Of a stretch of DNA of 64,000 nucleotides, positions 33,021-42,106 are shown in pieces (positions within the stretch are counted from its first letter, which is position 1; the number at the start of each line of letters is the position of its first letter). The notes under the pieces were generated by a model. It did not search any database, was not told the DNA's origin, and saw only the letters and a program-made list of their open reading frames with translations. The stretch is from Crateriforma spongiae (GTDB lineage Bacteria > Planctomycetota > Planctomycetia > Pirellulales > Pirellulaceae): the NCBI RefSeq assembly GCF_012290005.1, contig NZ_JAAXMS010000008.1, positions 245,371 through 309,370 on the forward strand, given 5' to 3'. The translations under genes were made by a program, and so were the position numbers.

Positions 33021-33812
33021 TCAGGTCGTGTGTTCTTTGCCGTCCAGGACGGCCGCCTCGCAAAGTTGACGATGGACGGTGCCCGCCCAGTCTCGGTTGG
33101 CCGCCGGTGATGCGGGGCTGGGGTGTAAAATCCGAACCAATGACCAAGGGGTGGTGACGTCGGAACTTTTGGGTGCGTCTGATTTCGCGAGACCGTCACG
33201 ACAGCGTTTCACACATGCTTCGGCAAACGTGCCGACCGCAACGACGTAACGAGGGCGCAGGATGTCCAAGACTTCGCGCAGGTGCTGGTCACAACATTGC
33301 TGCAGCGGCAAACGTTCGCCGACCGGCAGCTTGTCAGGGGTTCGATTCCGCCCGCCGGATTCCATGAAGACCAGCGGGCAATAGTTGGTCACAAAGTGTT
33401 CGTCAAAGAACCGCTGGGCGGTTTGAAATTGGTCGCGGAAGTATCCCCATAGACGTCGACCGCTGACTTCGCTGCGGGGACAGTCGAAGCCTTCGACGGG
33501 ACGCTTGGGGTTTTCAAGCGCCGGACGATCGACCGGTTCGTTGATCTTCAAAAAATCTTTGACCAACTGGATCTCTCCGAACGGTACGCCGGTTTGGGCC
33601 ATGCCCCACGGTCCCGGGTTCATCCCCAAAAACACCGCATTGACATCACCCCTGGGGGCCATCCGCAAATAGGCTTGGTGCGATTTCCAAGCGTAACGCA
33701 AAGGATTGTAGATGTGGGTCACCGGGGGTGCGAAATTCAACCGGTCGACTGCATCACGAAGCCGGTCGGCGGCATCGATCAGGGCGCGGCTGCGGGCGTT
33801 GGTCCGTGGCAT
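33021..33812 (-). CDS. SMUG1-like uracil-DNA glycosylase
   Basis: The 263-residue product is a uracil-DNA glycosylase of the SMUG1 type. It removes uracil and some oxidised pyrimidines from single- or double-stranded DNA to start base-excision repair. FLGMNPGPWGMAQTGVPFGE (residues 61-80) matches SMUG1 motif 1, with a Trp where SMUG1 usually has Phe. RILHPSPASPAANRDW (from residue 227) is motif 2, with catalytic-loop His230 and the intercalating Pro-Ser-Pro. NYCPLVFMESGG gives the Asn of the uracil pocket. I prefer the ATG at 33810-33812. The preceding gene on the strand ends 63 bases before. Confidence 0.88.
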   Translation of the reverse strand: MPRTNARSRALIDAADRLRDAVDRLNFAPPVTHIYNPLRYAWKSHQAYLRMAPRGDVNAVFLGMNPGPWGMAQTGVPFGEIQLVKDFLKINEPVDRPALENPKRPVEGFDCPRSEVSGRRLWGYFRDQFQTAQRFFDEHFVTNYCPLVFMESGGRNRTPDKLPVGERLPLQQCCDQHLREVLDILRPRYVVAVGTFAEACVKRCRDGLAKSDAPKSSDVTTPWSLVRILHPSPASPAANRDWAGTVHRQLCEAAVLDGKEHTT

Positions 33813-33875
33813 CGTCAAAACAATAGGTGGGTGGAAAAAGTGGTCGGGCAACGTCGACCCCGCGGCATCAAAGGG

Positions 33876-34757
33876 TTAGACGCCCAGGTATTCTTCGATC
33901 GCTTCGAACATGATTTCACTGGACCCTTGGCGACCGGTCCAGATTTGCAAGCAAGCGTTCAACGATCCGACCAACGCCTCGGTCCAGCCGATCAATTCAT
34001 AACCGCGTTTGCGAAGCTTGTCCGATTCGGGATGGCCTTCCCGAGAAAGGTCAAACACGACGGTGGGTTCGGTGGGTTCGGGCCAGGCATCGGCGTTCAG
34101 GCGTGAAACGATCGCGTCGCCGGTGGACGAAAGATCGGGAAGGACGATCACACGGCTTTGCGACAACCGCTGGTTCGATGCGGGGTCATCCAAGTTTCGC
34201 TGGCGATGGTGGATGACCCAGATGCTGTTGGCCGCGTCGTCACATTGCCGAAGGGCGACGGCCATGCGTTCACGAAAAAATCGACGCCTGCGATTGGCAC
34301 CCACCAGCTGGTCCGGTGTGTCTTGGCATCGCCATAGGCAATCGCATCGCGTCGCGATCGATCGAGTGGCTTTATCGGTGATCGCATCGATGTGGATTGC
34401 ATCGCTGGACGGTTGATTCGTCGGGGCCTTGTCGTCGGAGGCGGGATTGCCAGGGTGCGAACCAGGGCCAGGTGGCTGGACGTTTGCGGGTTCGCCGCCG
34501 TGGTGCGGGGCGTTTTCTTGAATGGAATCCCATCGACCGGCGTGGGGACTGAGGCGGTCGTCCAGCCAGACGCCGGTGAATCCCAGGACACGCAACCCCG
34601 ACAATGCTGTGGGCAAATCGTCGGGGGTGACGTCAAATGAATGCAGTCGGCAATCCAAGCCGAGTGCGGCGACGGCGCGGCTGAGCGCCAACGGGGCGGG
34701 GTTGCCGGCGATCGGATGACCGAGCAGGGCGATGACGGGTTCGACGCTTTCATCCAT
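33876..34757 (-). CDS. Shikimate-dehydrogenase-like protein lacking catalytic residues
   Basis: The 293-residue product begins VIALLGHPIAGNPAPLALSR, clearly related to the substrate-binding start of AroE (G-x-P-I-x-x-S-x-S-P). LRVLGFTGVWLDDRLSP stands where AroE has G-x-N-V-T-x-P-x-K; the catalytic Lys is absent. The C-terminal end LIGWTEALVGSLNACLQIWT, with TGRQGSSEIMFEAI, matches the AroE C-terminal helices. The NADP-binding middle has no G-x-G-G-x-x loop and carries a Pro/Asn-rich insertion at about residues 70-120. The protein is probably not a shikimate dehydrogenase and may bind a ligand for another purpose. Confidence 0.6.
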   Translation of the reverse strand: MDESVEPVIALLGHPIAGNPAPLALSRAVAALGLDCRLHSFDVTPDDLPTALSGLRVLGFTGVWLDDRLSPHAGRWDSIQENAPHHGGEPANVQPPGPGSHPGNPASDDKAPTNQPSSDAIHIDAITDKATRSIATRCDCLWRCQDTPDQLVGANRRRRFFRERMAVALRQCDDAANSIWVIHHRQRNLDDPASNQRLSQSRVIVLPDLSSTGDAIVSRLNADAWPEPTEPTVVFDLSREGHPESDKLRKRGYELIGWTEALVGSLNACLQIWTGRQGSSEIMFEAIEEYLGV

Positions 34758-34787
34758 GTCGGCTGAACAGGTGAGTCACGAGAGGCG

Positions 34788-35747
34788 ATGCAAAGAAGTT
34801 TCAATCCTAAGACCGATCGGGCCGTCCCGCCGGACGATGGTGACGACGGACCGCCACGGCCATCGGCCGGACGGTGGACGGGGGGCATGTTCGCGGTCGT
34901 CGCACTGATCACCACCGCGTCGACGTGGTGGTTGGTTTCCGATGTGTCTTCGACGCGGTGGCAATCCGACGGCGACCGCGATCGATACTTGGTCATGGTC
35001 AACGGTTTGTATTATGGGGCCTTCAGCGGATTTGTCTGGTGGTCGTCTTGTTGGCGTCGCGGTCTGGCCCGTTGGACGATGGTGGCGGCCGCGGTCGGCG
35101 GATGCGCCGGCGTGCTGGCAATGCAAAGCGGTCGACCGTGGATGATGTACGTCGCTTCGCTGGTCGGGCTGGCCGCTGTTCAAAGTTTCGTGTTCTGGTT
35201 CACGCGGGTTCCCACTTGGCGACCACGTGAATCACGTGCGGCGGTCGACGTGCAGTACCGGATCGCCGATTTGGTCGCACTGACCGCCGCGGTTGCGATC
35301 ATGATCACCACGCTGCGTGCCTTTTACGTTTTGCTGACCGATGCCGATCTGGGGCGATCGCTGCGGATTCGAATCGGTGTCCCGGCCGATCAATATTGGA
35401 CATCGATCCGGCATGTTCTGGCCGGATGGTGCGTCGTTTGGATTTGGTTGCCAATTTTTTCGGTTCTGATCGGAAAGACAGTATTGGCCGCCCGTGCGTT
35501 CACTTGGATCGGTGGTGGTGTGGCGGCGACGGCCTGGTCGATACTGGCGCTGTTCGTCTTGTCACGGTTGCAGGTGCAAGTCGGCGGCCGTCCACCCGAA
35601 TTGTCCAGCGTTTATTGGGGCGACTATGCGACCTTTGCCGTCTTGTACGCGACATCGGTGGCGGCGATCGCGTTGTCCGGACGACTGGACACCGAGGTCG
35701 CGGGTGGAATGATGGGTGTCTCGCCGAATCATCGGCTGACGAATTAA
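34788..35747 (+). CDS. Hypothetical multi-pass membrane protein
   Basis: A 319-residue product starts with a 30-residue Pro/Asp-rich cytoplasmic segment, then about eight hydrophobic segments. Notable parts are VVALITTASTWWLVSDVS, ALTAAVAIMITTLRAFYV and YATFAVLYATSVAAIALSGR. I recognise no family. The next gene on the same strand begins 16 bases after the stop, so the two probably form one transcript. Confidence 0.6.
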   Translation: MQRSFNPKTDRAVPPDDGDDGPPRPSAGRWTGGMFAVVALITTASTWWLVSDVSSTRWQSDGDRDRYLVMVNGLYYGAFSGFVWWSSCWRRGLARWTMVAAAVGGCAGVLAMQSGRPWMMYVASLVGLAAVQSFVFWFTRVPTWRPRESRAAVDVQYRIADLVALTAAVAIMITTLRAFYVLLTDADLGRSLRIRIGVPADQYWTSIRHVLAGWCVVWIWLPIFSVLIGKTVLAARAFTWIGGGVAATAWSILALFVLSRLQVQVGGRPPELSSVYWGDYATFAVLYATSVAAIALSGRLDTEVAGGMMGVSPNHRLTN

Positions 35748-35763
35748 CCGGAACAGGAAAGCG

Positions 35764-36489
35764 ATGCCGATGAGCAAGGGGGACCATCTTTTTGTTTGGC
35801 GATTCGATTGTGTGGTGCCGTACCAGCATCATGCGATCGACATGGGCGACGGCACGGTGGTGCACTACTGCGGTGATGACCACAGCACGGCTCGGCCCTG
35901 GGGCGGTCGACTGGATCATCGCATCCGACGCACCCCAATGGATCGATTGACCGTCGGCGGCAAAAGCAAGATTCACATCGTCGAATCGGCACCGGATTCC
36001 CAGCGAGATCTGATCGTCGGCCGCGCGATGCAGCAATTGGGTGAAGCCGAATACTGTTTGGTGTTCCGCAATTGCGAACACTTTGCCCGTTGGGCGTCGA
36101 CCGGGCGATGGGAAAGCCGGCAGGTCGATGCGATCGTTGAACGCGGCGGTTCGGTTGCCGCGAAGACAGCGGTGTCGATGGCGAAGCATCTGGTGCGTGG
36201 GCGTCTGACCGGACGACTGCATCCGGCGACGTTGTTGGGTGACGCGGCACAGTGGGCGACCGAAGCGGTCGGCGGCCATCTGGGCTTGCGTGACCAACGT
36301 CTGCGGCGTGGTGTCGGCCGTGGATTGAACTTGGCGACCACGGTCGGGGTCAGCGTGGCGGCGGGCCCGGCGGCGGCGTTGGCTGCCGGTGGGATGTGGG
36401 CCGTGGGCGAGGTGGGTGCGATGGGCTGTCGACGTCTGATGGCGGATCGAAGTCGTCCGGTGATCAAAACCGTTGCGTTGAAGCCCTAG
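35764..36489 (+). CDS. LRAT-domain (NlpC/P60-like) acyltransferase-type protein
   Basis: The 241-residue product has an LRAT-like circular-permuted NlpC/P60 fold. VPYQHHAIDMGDGTVVHYCG carries the first His, and FRNCEHFARWASTG contains Asn-Cys104-Glu-His-Phe, the hallmark of LRAT enzymes with catalytic Cys. Such proteins transfer or hydrolyse acyl chains of lipids. The C-terminal part (about 155-235) is Ala/Gly-rich and hydrophobic (GVSVAAGPAAALAAGGMWAV), perhaps a membrane-inserting hairpin. An AGGAAA lies before the ATG. It follows the multi-pass protein within 16 bases and ends before the terminator at 36579. Confidence 0.75.
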   Translation: MPMSKGDHLFVWRFDCVVPYQHHAIDMGDGTVVHYCGDDHSTARPWGGRLDHRIRRTPMDRLTVGGKSKIHIVESAPDSQRDLIVGRAMQQLGEAEYCLVFRNCEHFARWASTGRWESRQVDAIVERGGSVAAKTAVSMAKHLVRGRLTGRLHPATLLGDAAQWATEAVGGHLGLRDQRLRRGVGRGLNLATTVGVSVAAGPAAALAAGGMWAVGEVGAMGCRRLMADRSRPVIKTVALKP

Positions 36490-36578
36490 CTGGACCCCCA
36501 TCGAGTTCGGTTCGGAATCGATCGCCGTCGATTTCCGTCTGTGGGTTATGGTCAGGGTTCACCGTCGGCGCAATGAAA

Positions 36579-36613
36579 AACCCCGCACCAAAGGGAATCT
36601 TTGATGCGGGGTT
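36579..36613 (-). terminator. Intrinsic terminator of the YTV gene
   Basis: AACCCCGCA (36579-36587) and TGCGGGGTT (36605-36613) form a nine-bp stem, with AAAG/CTTT pairing inside the loop. Read on the minus strand the stem is followed by TTTTT and lies 54 bases after the stop of the YTV gene. It can also serve the convergent LRAT gene. Confidence 0.8.
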
Positions 36614-36666
36614 CGTGGTTTCGATCAACGCCGATGCGGGTCGGCGTTGATGACGTTCATCTGCGA

Positions 36667-39033
36667 TCAGTTGCAGTTGGTGCAACCAGCGCCGGTCGCC
36701 ATCGGAGCGGCTTGGATGACAGCACCTTCGGTCATGACCGGGGCACTTTCAACAACCGGAGCGGCCGAACCGCAGCTGCTGCATCCGCTGGTCGAGACAG
36801 CGGGAGCACTGCTGTAGACCGGGACTTGAACCGTGGTCGGAACTTGCTTGCAGACCTGAACTTGGACTTCCTTCATCGTGGTGACGGGGACACACACGCT
36901 GTAGGTTTCCGGCACTTCTTCGGTCACATCGTCATAGACGGTGACGTTGTAGGTGCGGGTGCGGGTTTCCGGAACCATGACGGTGTAGGAAACTTCGCGG
37001 GTCTTCTGTTGGGTTTCCATACGAGTCTTGTTGACCGTCCGCGTGCGGGTTTCGGTCGTCATCGTCGTTTGGGGAACCATACGAGTACGAGTTTCGGTAC
37101 GGGTCTTGGTGACCGGAACTTCACGCGTACGAGTTTCCGTGACCATCTTGGTGACCGGAACCATCTTGGTGCGGGTTTCGGTGCGGTAGTTGGTGACGGT
37201 GTACTCTTGAGTCCGCTCTTCTTGACGGCACTTTTGCACCGTGACCATGCGAGTGCGTTGCTCGGTGGTCATTTCGGTGTAAGGCACGCTGCGAGTGCGG
37301 GTTTCGGTACGGCACTTCTGCACGGTGACCATGCGGGTCCGCTGTTGCGGTTCCATCACGGTGTAGGGAACTTCGCGGGTGCGAGTTTCCATACGAGTGC
37401 GTTGAACCGGAACTTCGCGGGTGCGGGTTTCGGTCTTGCACAGGGTGACGGTGTAGTCACGCGTACGAGTTTCTTGACGGGTCTTTTGGACTTGGACCGT
37501 ACGAGTTTTTTGCTCGGTGCGGTACTTGGTCACGTTGACCGTGCGGCTACGGGTTTCGGTACGGCACTTTTGAACCGGAACCATACGGCTCTTGGTTTCG
37601 GTGACGTAGTTGGTGACCGTGTAGCTGTAAGGAACTTCGACGGTTTGTTGTTGGTACGTGGTGACCGGAACTTCTTCGGTGACCAAGTTCGGGACGTAGA
37701 CCTGACGGTAGGTGACCGTCGGGCCGCAGGAAGCACCAGCGGCGACACCGCCACCGACGACTCCGCCGCATCCACCACCACAGCTGCTGGCTGCAGTGCC
37801 GCATCCGCCGCCGCAGGAGCTGCCGCATCCGCCACAGCTGCTGACCGCTTCGCCACATCCGCCGCCGCAGCTGCTCGCTGCTTCGCCGCATCCACCGCCA
37901 CAGCCGCTGCCGGCTGCAACCGCACCGGCGTCAGAGACGACGGCTTGGCACTGGTAGCTGCCCATGTCCTTGGTGACGGTCTTGGTCGTTTGAACCGGAA
38001 CACACTTGGTTTCGGTGCGAACGCCCGTCTTGGTTTCTTGAACCGGGACTTGGACGGTGTAGGTTTGTTCAACTTCTTCGGTGTAAGGAACCTGAACGGT
38101 GTAGCTTTGTTCGACTTGCTCGGTGTAGGGAACCGAAACCGAATAGGTTTGTTCAACCGACTCGGTGTAAGGCACGTTGACCATGTAGGTCTGTTGGCGA
38201 ACTTGCTGGTAAGGGACCTGAACCGTGTAAGACTGGGTGACGGTTTCGGTGTACGGGACGCAAACTTGGTACGTCTGGGTACGCGTCTTGGTCACCGGAA
38301 CGTTGACCGTGTAGGTCTGTTCCACTTGCTCGGTGTAAGGGACCTGAACCGTGTAGGTTTCTTCACGGGTCTTTTGAACCGGGACTTGGACCGTGTAAGT
38401 CTGTTCGACTTGCTCGGTGTACGGCACGTTGACGGTGTACGTACGAGTCTTGGTTTCTTGGTAGGGAACTTGAACGGTGTAGGTTTGCTCGACCTCTTCG
38501 GTCTTCGGAACCTGAACCGTGTATTCCTGCGTGGTCATTTCCGTGTAGGGCACGGTGACATCGTAGGATTGTTCCACTTCCGTGGTGACCGGAACTTGAA
38601 CGGTGTATTCCTCTTCCTCGGTGTAAGGAACAGCAACCTGAACGTCGTAAGTTTCGGTACGGGTTTGAGTTTGCGGCACGTTGACGGTGTAGTCTTGCGA
38701 GCGGGTTTCCACTCGAGCGACCTTCTTCGTGACCGTCTTCATGCGGGTTTGCGTTTGACGCTGGTACGTCGTCGTCGGGACCATGCGGGTCTCGGTGACG
38801 TACTGCGAACGCATCACGGTTTGCGTTTGGTACGTGACGGTCGGGCCACAAGCGCCGGCCGAGCCGCCACCTGCAACAACAGCACCGTCGACGGCACCGG
38901 CAACGGCGACCGAGCCGGTGCAGGCGGAACCGCTGTCGCAGCCGCCACAATCACCGCATCCAGCATCGGCAGTGGCGGCGAACATCAGCGCCGCGGCCGA
39001 GCCGAGAATGCTTTTCAGCACAAAGGCTTTCAT
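36667..39033 (-). CDS. YTV-repeat surface protein
   Basis: The 788-residue product has a signal peptide (about 1-21, cleaved near TADA-G) followed by a Cys/Gly-rich start. Two large blocks of short repeats then follow: the first (about 60-345) is dominated by YTVQVPYTEQVEQTYTV-type units, the second (about 430-740) by TRTREVPVTK-type units. Between them is a Gly/Cys segment (SSCGGGCGEA repeats), and Cys pairs end the protein. These are YTV repeats, a planctomycete-specific family proposed to build the cell surface or crateriform structures. Alternating Tyr/Val and Thr/Lys predicts extended beta sheet, cross-linked by Cys. GAGG eight bases before the ATG at 39031-39033 fixes the start. The DNA itself is highly repetitive. 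Confidence 0.85.
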   Translation of the reverse strand: MKAFVLKSILGSAAALMFAATADAGCGDCGGCDSGSACTGSVAVAGAVDGAVVAGGGSAGACGPTVTYQTQTVMRSQYVTETRMVPTTTYQRQTQTRMKTVTKKVARVETRSQDYTVNVPQTQTRTETYDVQVAVPYTEEEEYTVQVPVTTEVEQSYDVTVPYTEMTTQEYTVQVPKTEEVEQTYTVQVPYQETKTRTYTVNVPYTEQVEQTYTVQVPVQKTREETYTVQVPYTEQVEQTYTVNVPVTKTRTQTYQVCVPYTETVTQSYTVQVPYQQVRQQTYMVNVPYTESVEQTYSVSVPYTEQVEQSYTVQVPYTEEVEQTYTVQVPVQETKTGVRTETKCVPVQTTKTVTKDMGSYQCQAVVSDAGAVAAGSGCGGGCGEAASSCGGGCGEAVSSCGGCGSSCGGGCGTAASSCGGGCGGVVGGGVAAGASCGPTVTYRQVYVPNLVTEEVPVTTYQQQTVEVPYSYTVTNYVTETKSRMVPVQKCRTETRSRTVNVTKYRTEQKTRTVQVQKTRQETRTRDYTVTLCKTETRTREVPVQRTRMETRTREVPYTVMEPQQRTRMVTVQKCRTETRTRSVPYTEMTTEQRTRMVTVQKCRQEERTQEYTVTNYRTETRTKMVPVTKMVTETRTREVPVTKTRTETRTRMVPQTTMTTETRTRTVNKTRMETQQKTREVSYTVMVPETRTRTYNVTVYDDVTEEVPETYSVCVPVTTMKEVQVQVCKQVPTTVQVPVYSSAPAVSTSGCSSCGSAAPVVESAPVMTEGAVIQAAPMATGAGCTNCN

Positions 39034-40218
39034 CAATAGGACCTCCAAAAAGTCTCACAGCCCATGGGGCAACAGAAGAAATACGAGGGGACTTTAACGG
39101 CTGCGTATTCTGGGTGGATTCCCCACCCGCGTCGTAACCTTATTCATTGGCATGGGGGTGTCAACGATTTGCCAAGCGAAAATGGGCGATTCAGGGAAGA
39201 AATAGCGACCTGCGATTCTTCCTGTCATGCCATTCCCGAGGGGACACGCTAATCTGGGGTGCAAGGGTCGCCTGATCAGGCTAATTCTGATCGGACGCCC
39301 CTTCGCGACTCCCAAAGTCGGTGTGGCTATCGTGACTCCCGTCACACCTCGCTGCGGTCCCGATCCGGCGGTCATCCGCCAGAAGTCTCGCAACGAGATT
39401 CCGGGCGCCGCTGCATCGATACAGCCGTGCTGTCACAAATTGACGGCACCCGAATGAAAGACTGAGGGGCCGATTCGATGACGCTGTCGACCCGATAATC
39501 TGTCAATCTGGCAAAGCGTAATCGCGTCCAACAAACCGCGGTGAACCGCTAAAGATTTCCCAGTCTGCGGCCGGGGCCCAGTCTGCCGAGAGCCGCAAAA
39601 CCAGCCTGTCGATCCGACTGGGACAACCCGCGACAACGGGTCGAGAAAATTCTGAGAAGGCAGCCCGGAGGTACGGTCATTCCTTAAGGATTTGATCGTT
39701 GCCGCCACGGGGCATTAGGGCGTGCCTTTTTACCGTTGGCCCCATCGCCGCGACTCCCACAGGCACGCCTTGAGCACCGCTGTGCAAAGACCTTGCGAAA
39801 TAACTGTTTTATGTCGTGTCGCTTTGGGCTAGTTTTTGTCGAACAAAGAATGGCCGTTCTTCGACTGGAATCAGAATGGGGACGTCTCGCCTAAATCCGC
39901 GTCCTTGAAAGTGGACCGAGAATTGCGTCAGTCAATTCGCGGTTGACTGATGGGGGCACCGTTTCATCGATCCGGCTTCGGCCGGAACCGTGGGTTCGGG
40001 GGTGGCGTTTGCGACGATTTCTGACGCCGATTCCGGTCCCACCGGAGAAGACGGACGACCAGGGGTGAAACGAATCCAGGGGCGCACGATTTCATCGTCA
40101 GAAGGCGGTGGATGGGGCCGTCGCGGACGGGTGATGCTGCTACGGACACAAACGTGTCCTGGTTCGCTGCTCCGATGCCTGCCATTCAATTTCCGGTTTT
40201 CACGGGTGGGGAAGATCG
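39034..40218. other. 1.2-kb gene-free region with a cluster of hairpins
   Basis: No frame is credible. From 39271 to 39433 a series of short stems follows at close spacing: GATCAG/CTGATC (39274-39292), CGACT/AGTCG (39306-39320), GTGAC/GTCAC (39332-39345), GGCGG/CCGCC (39367-39380), TCTCG/CGAGA (39386-39398) and ACAGC/GCTGT (39421-39433). From 39719, GGCGTGCCT pairs with AGGCACGCC at 39761. The region could be a structured transcript or a control region; it matches no RNA family I know. Confidence 0.45.
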
Positions 40219-42039
40219 ATGTCTCAATTCGACGGGTCGAATTCAGATCGCGGCGGTCAGCGACCAGAGTCGTCGACGCCCAGGCTGATTTGCATCGGAG
40301 ACCCCTCGCTGGCTCCTGCAACGCACGACAGCCTGGATGTGGTACCGGTTCGTTCCGCTTCCGAAGCGTTTGATGAACTGGAGTGCGGTGATGTGGTGGG
40401 CATTTGGATCGCTCGCGACCAGCTGCCCCAGATCGGTGAGGTGCGCGGTATCGCACAATCGGGCGCGATGTTGCGCGATATGCCCGAAGGCGTCGCCTTG
40501 TTGGATGCGGACATGCGCGTCTTGTGGGCCAACCGCCGGCTGTTGAAATGGGCCGGGCGGGACGAGCAGACCCCGATGGGGATGAACTTTTATGCCCTGT
40601 TGGGCGAACCGGAAATCATGGGACCCGATTTTTGTCCCTTCCACACGGCTCTGGCCATCGCGGATGAAAGCAACAGCACGCTGCACACGGCTGACAATCG
40701 CTATTTCCAGGTCCATGCGGCACCGATCCACTATCCGGATGCAACCAAGCAGCTGATCGTCACCGTCGGCGACATCACCGACGAAATCATGCAGCAGCAA
40801 AAGCTGGCTGCGATCCACCAGGCGGGGCGCGAATTGGCCGACATCCGGCCCGCCGAGATCTTCATGATGGAAGTCGACGAGCGGATCGAGCTGCTCAAGG
40901 ACAACATTCGGCACTACCTGAGCGATCTGCTGAATTACGAGTTCATCGAAATTCGGCTGTTGGAACATGCCACGGGCAATCTGATGCCCTTGTTAAGCGT
41001 GGGCATCGACCAAGAAGCGGCCGACCGCAAATTGCTGGCTCATCCCCAGGGCAACGGCATCACCGGATACGTGGCGGCCACGGGCGTCAGCTACATCTGT
41101 GCCGACGTTGTCAACGATCCGCTGTTCATTCCCGGCGTGCAGGGATCCCGCAGTTCGCTGACGGTCCCGTTGATCTTGCACGACCAAGTGCTGGGCACGC
41201 TGAACGTCGAAAGCCCCGAACCCCATGCGTTCGGCGACACGGATCTGCAGTTCTTGGAAATCTTTGCCCGCGACATCGCGCTGGCTTTGAACACGTTGGA
41301 ATTGCTGGTCGCCCAAAAGGCCAACACCGCCCAGCAAAGCTGTGACGCGATTCACAGTGCCGTGGCGATGCCCGTCGACGAAATCTTGAACGACGCGGTC
41401 AACCTGATGGAGGATTACATCGGGCACGGCGGCGAAATGGCGGATCGTTTGCGTCGGATTCTGCAAAACACCCGCGACATCAAACGGACGATCCAACAGA
41501 TCGGTCAAAAGATGACGCCGCTGGAAGCGGTCCCGGCCGGATCGCGTTCGCCACAGGACGAAGTGTTGCGGGGGCAACGCGTCTTGGTCGTCGACGCCGA
41601 CGAAAAGGTCCGCGAAGACGCCCATCAGTTGCTGGAACGATACGGATGCATCGTCGAAACGGCGTCCAAGGGCGACGAAGCGGTGCTGATGGTTCGTGGT
41701 CTGGGATCTGGCGAATCGTACGACGTGGTGATTAGCGACATCCAGTTGCCCGATTACAGCGGTTACCAGCTGATGTTGCGGTTGGGGGAACGGATGGATC
41801 GCGTGCCGATGATTCTGATGCAGGGGTTCGGTTACGACCCGGGCCACAGCATCGTCAAAGCGCGACAAAACGGGCTGCACCCCAAGGGTGTCCTGTACAA
41901 GCCGTTCCGACTGGACCAGTTGATCGATGTGGTGCGGACGATCCTGTTGGCCAACCAACCGGAGTTGGCCGAAGGATGCAGCGACGCGGTGCCCGACCCC
42001 GCAAAGAAGCAGCAGAACGAAACCAGCGGCGCCAGCTGA
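40219..42039 (+). CDS. PAS-GAF-REC regulator without kinase core
   Basis: The 606-residue cytoplasmic protein has a PAS domain (about 85-185; MPEGVALLDADMRVLWANRR and FCPFHTALAIADES). A GAF domain follows (about 205-365; AATGVSYICADVVNDPLFIP and TVPLILHDQVLGTLNVES), then a helical segment (about 370-440), and a receiver domain (about 460-585) with the phospho-acceptor Asp in VVISDIQLPDYSG and Lys in VLYKPF. No HATPase or output domain is present. It probably senses a ligand or light and passes a signal through phosphorylation by another kinase. A GGGGA before the ATG supports the start. The next genes on the other strand include a separate response regulator. Confidence 0.85.
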   Translation: MSQFDGSNSDRGGQRPESSTPRLICIGDPSLAPATHDSLDVVPVRSASEAFDELECGDVVGIWIARDQLPQIGEVRGIAQSGAMLRDMPEGVALLDADMRVLWANRRLLKWAGRDEQTPMGMNFYALLGEPEIMGPDFCPFHTALAIADESNSTLHTADNRYFQVHAAPIHYPDATKQLIVTVGDITDEIMQQQKLAAIHQAGRELADIRPAEIFMMEVDERIELLKDNIRHYLSDLLNYEFIEIRLLEHATGNLMPLLSVGIDQEAADRKLLAHPQGNGITGYVAATGVSYICADVVNDPLFIPGVQGSRSSLTVPLILHDQVLGTLNVESPEPHAFGDTDLQFLEIFARDIALALNTLELLVAQKANTAQQSCDAIHSAVAMPVDEILNDAVNLMEDYIGHGGEMADRLRRILQNTRDIKRTIQQIGQKMTPLEAVPAGSRSPQDEVLRGQRVLVVDADEKVREDAHQLLERYGCIVETASKGDEAVLMVRGLGSGESYDVVISDIQLPDYSGYQLMLRLGERMDRVPMILMQGFGYDPGHSIVKARQNGLHPKGVLYKPFRLDQLIDVVRTILLANQPELAEGCSDAVPDPAKKQQNETSGAS

Positions 42040-42106
42040 TCCACCCCGCGACGGTCTCGGACGACCGCGTGGTCTTGCCCACCGATGTCGCGATCTGGTC
42101 GGCCCG

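Noticed and set aside
36601..39039. Long forward open frame (over 800 codons) opposite the YTV gene
   Set aside because: It mirrors the repeats of the real minus-strand gene, which has a signal peptide, ribosome site and terminator. The antisense product is His/Asp/Leu repeats without a fold.
39460..39720. RNase P RNA, tmRNA or SRP RNA
   Set aside because: I looked for their conserved blocks and found none, although the region folds into several small stems.
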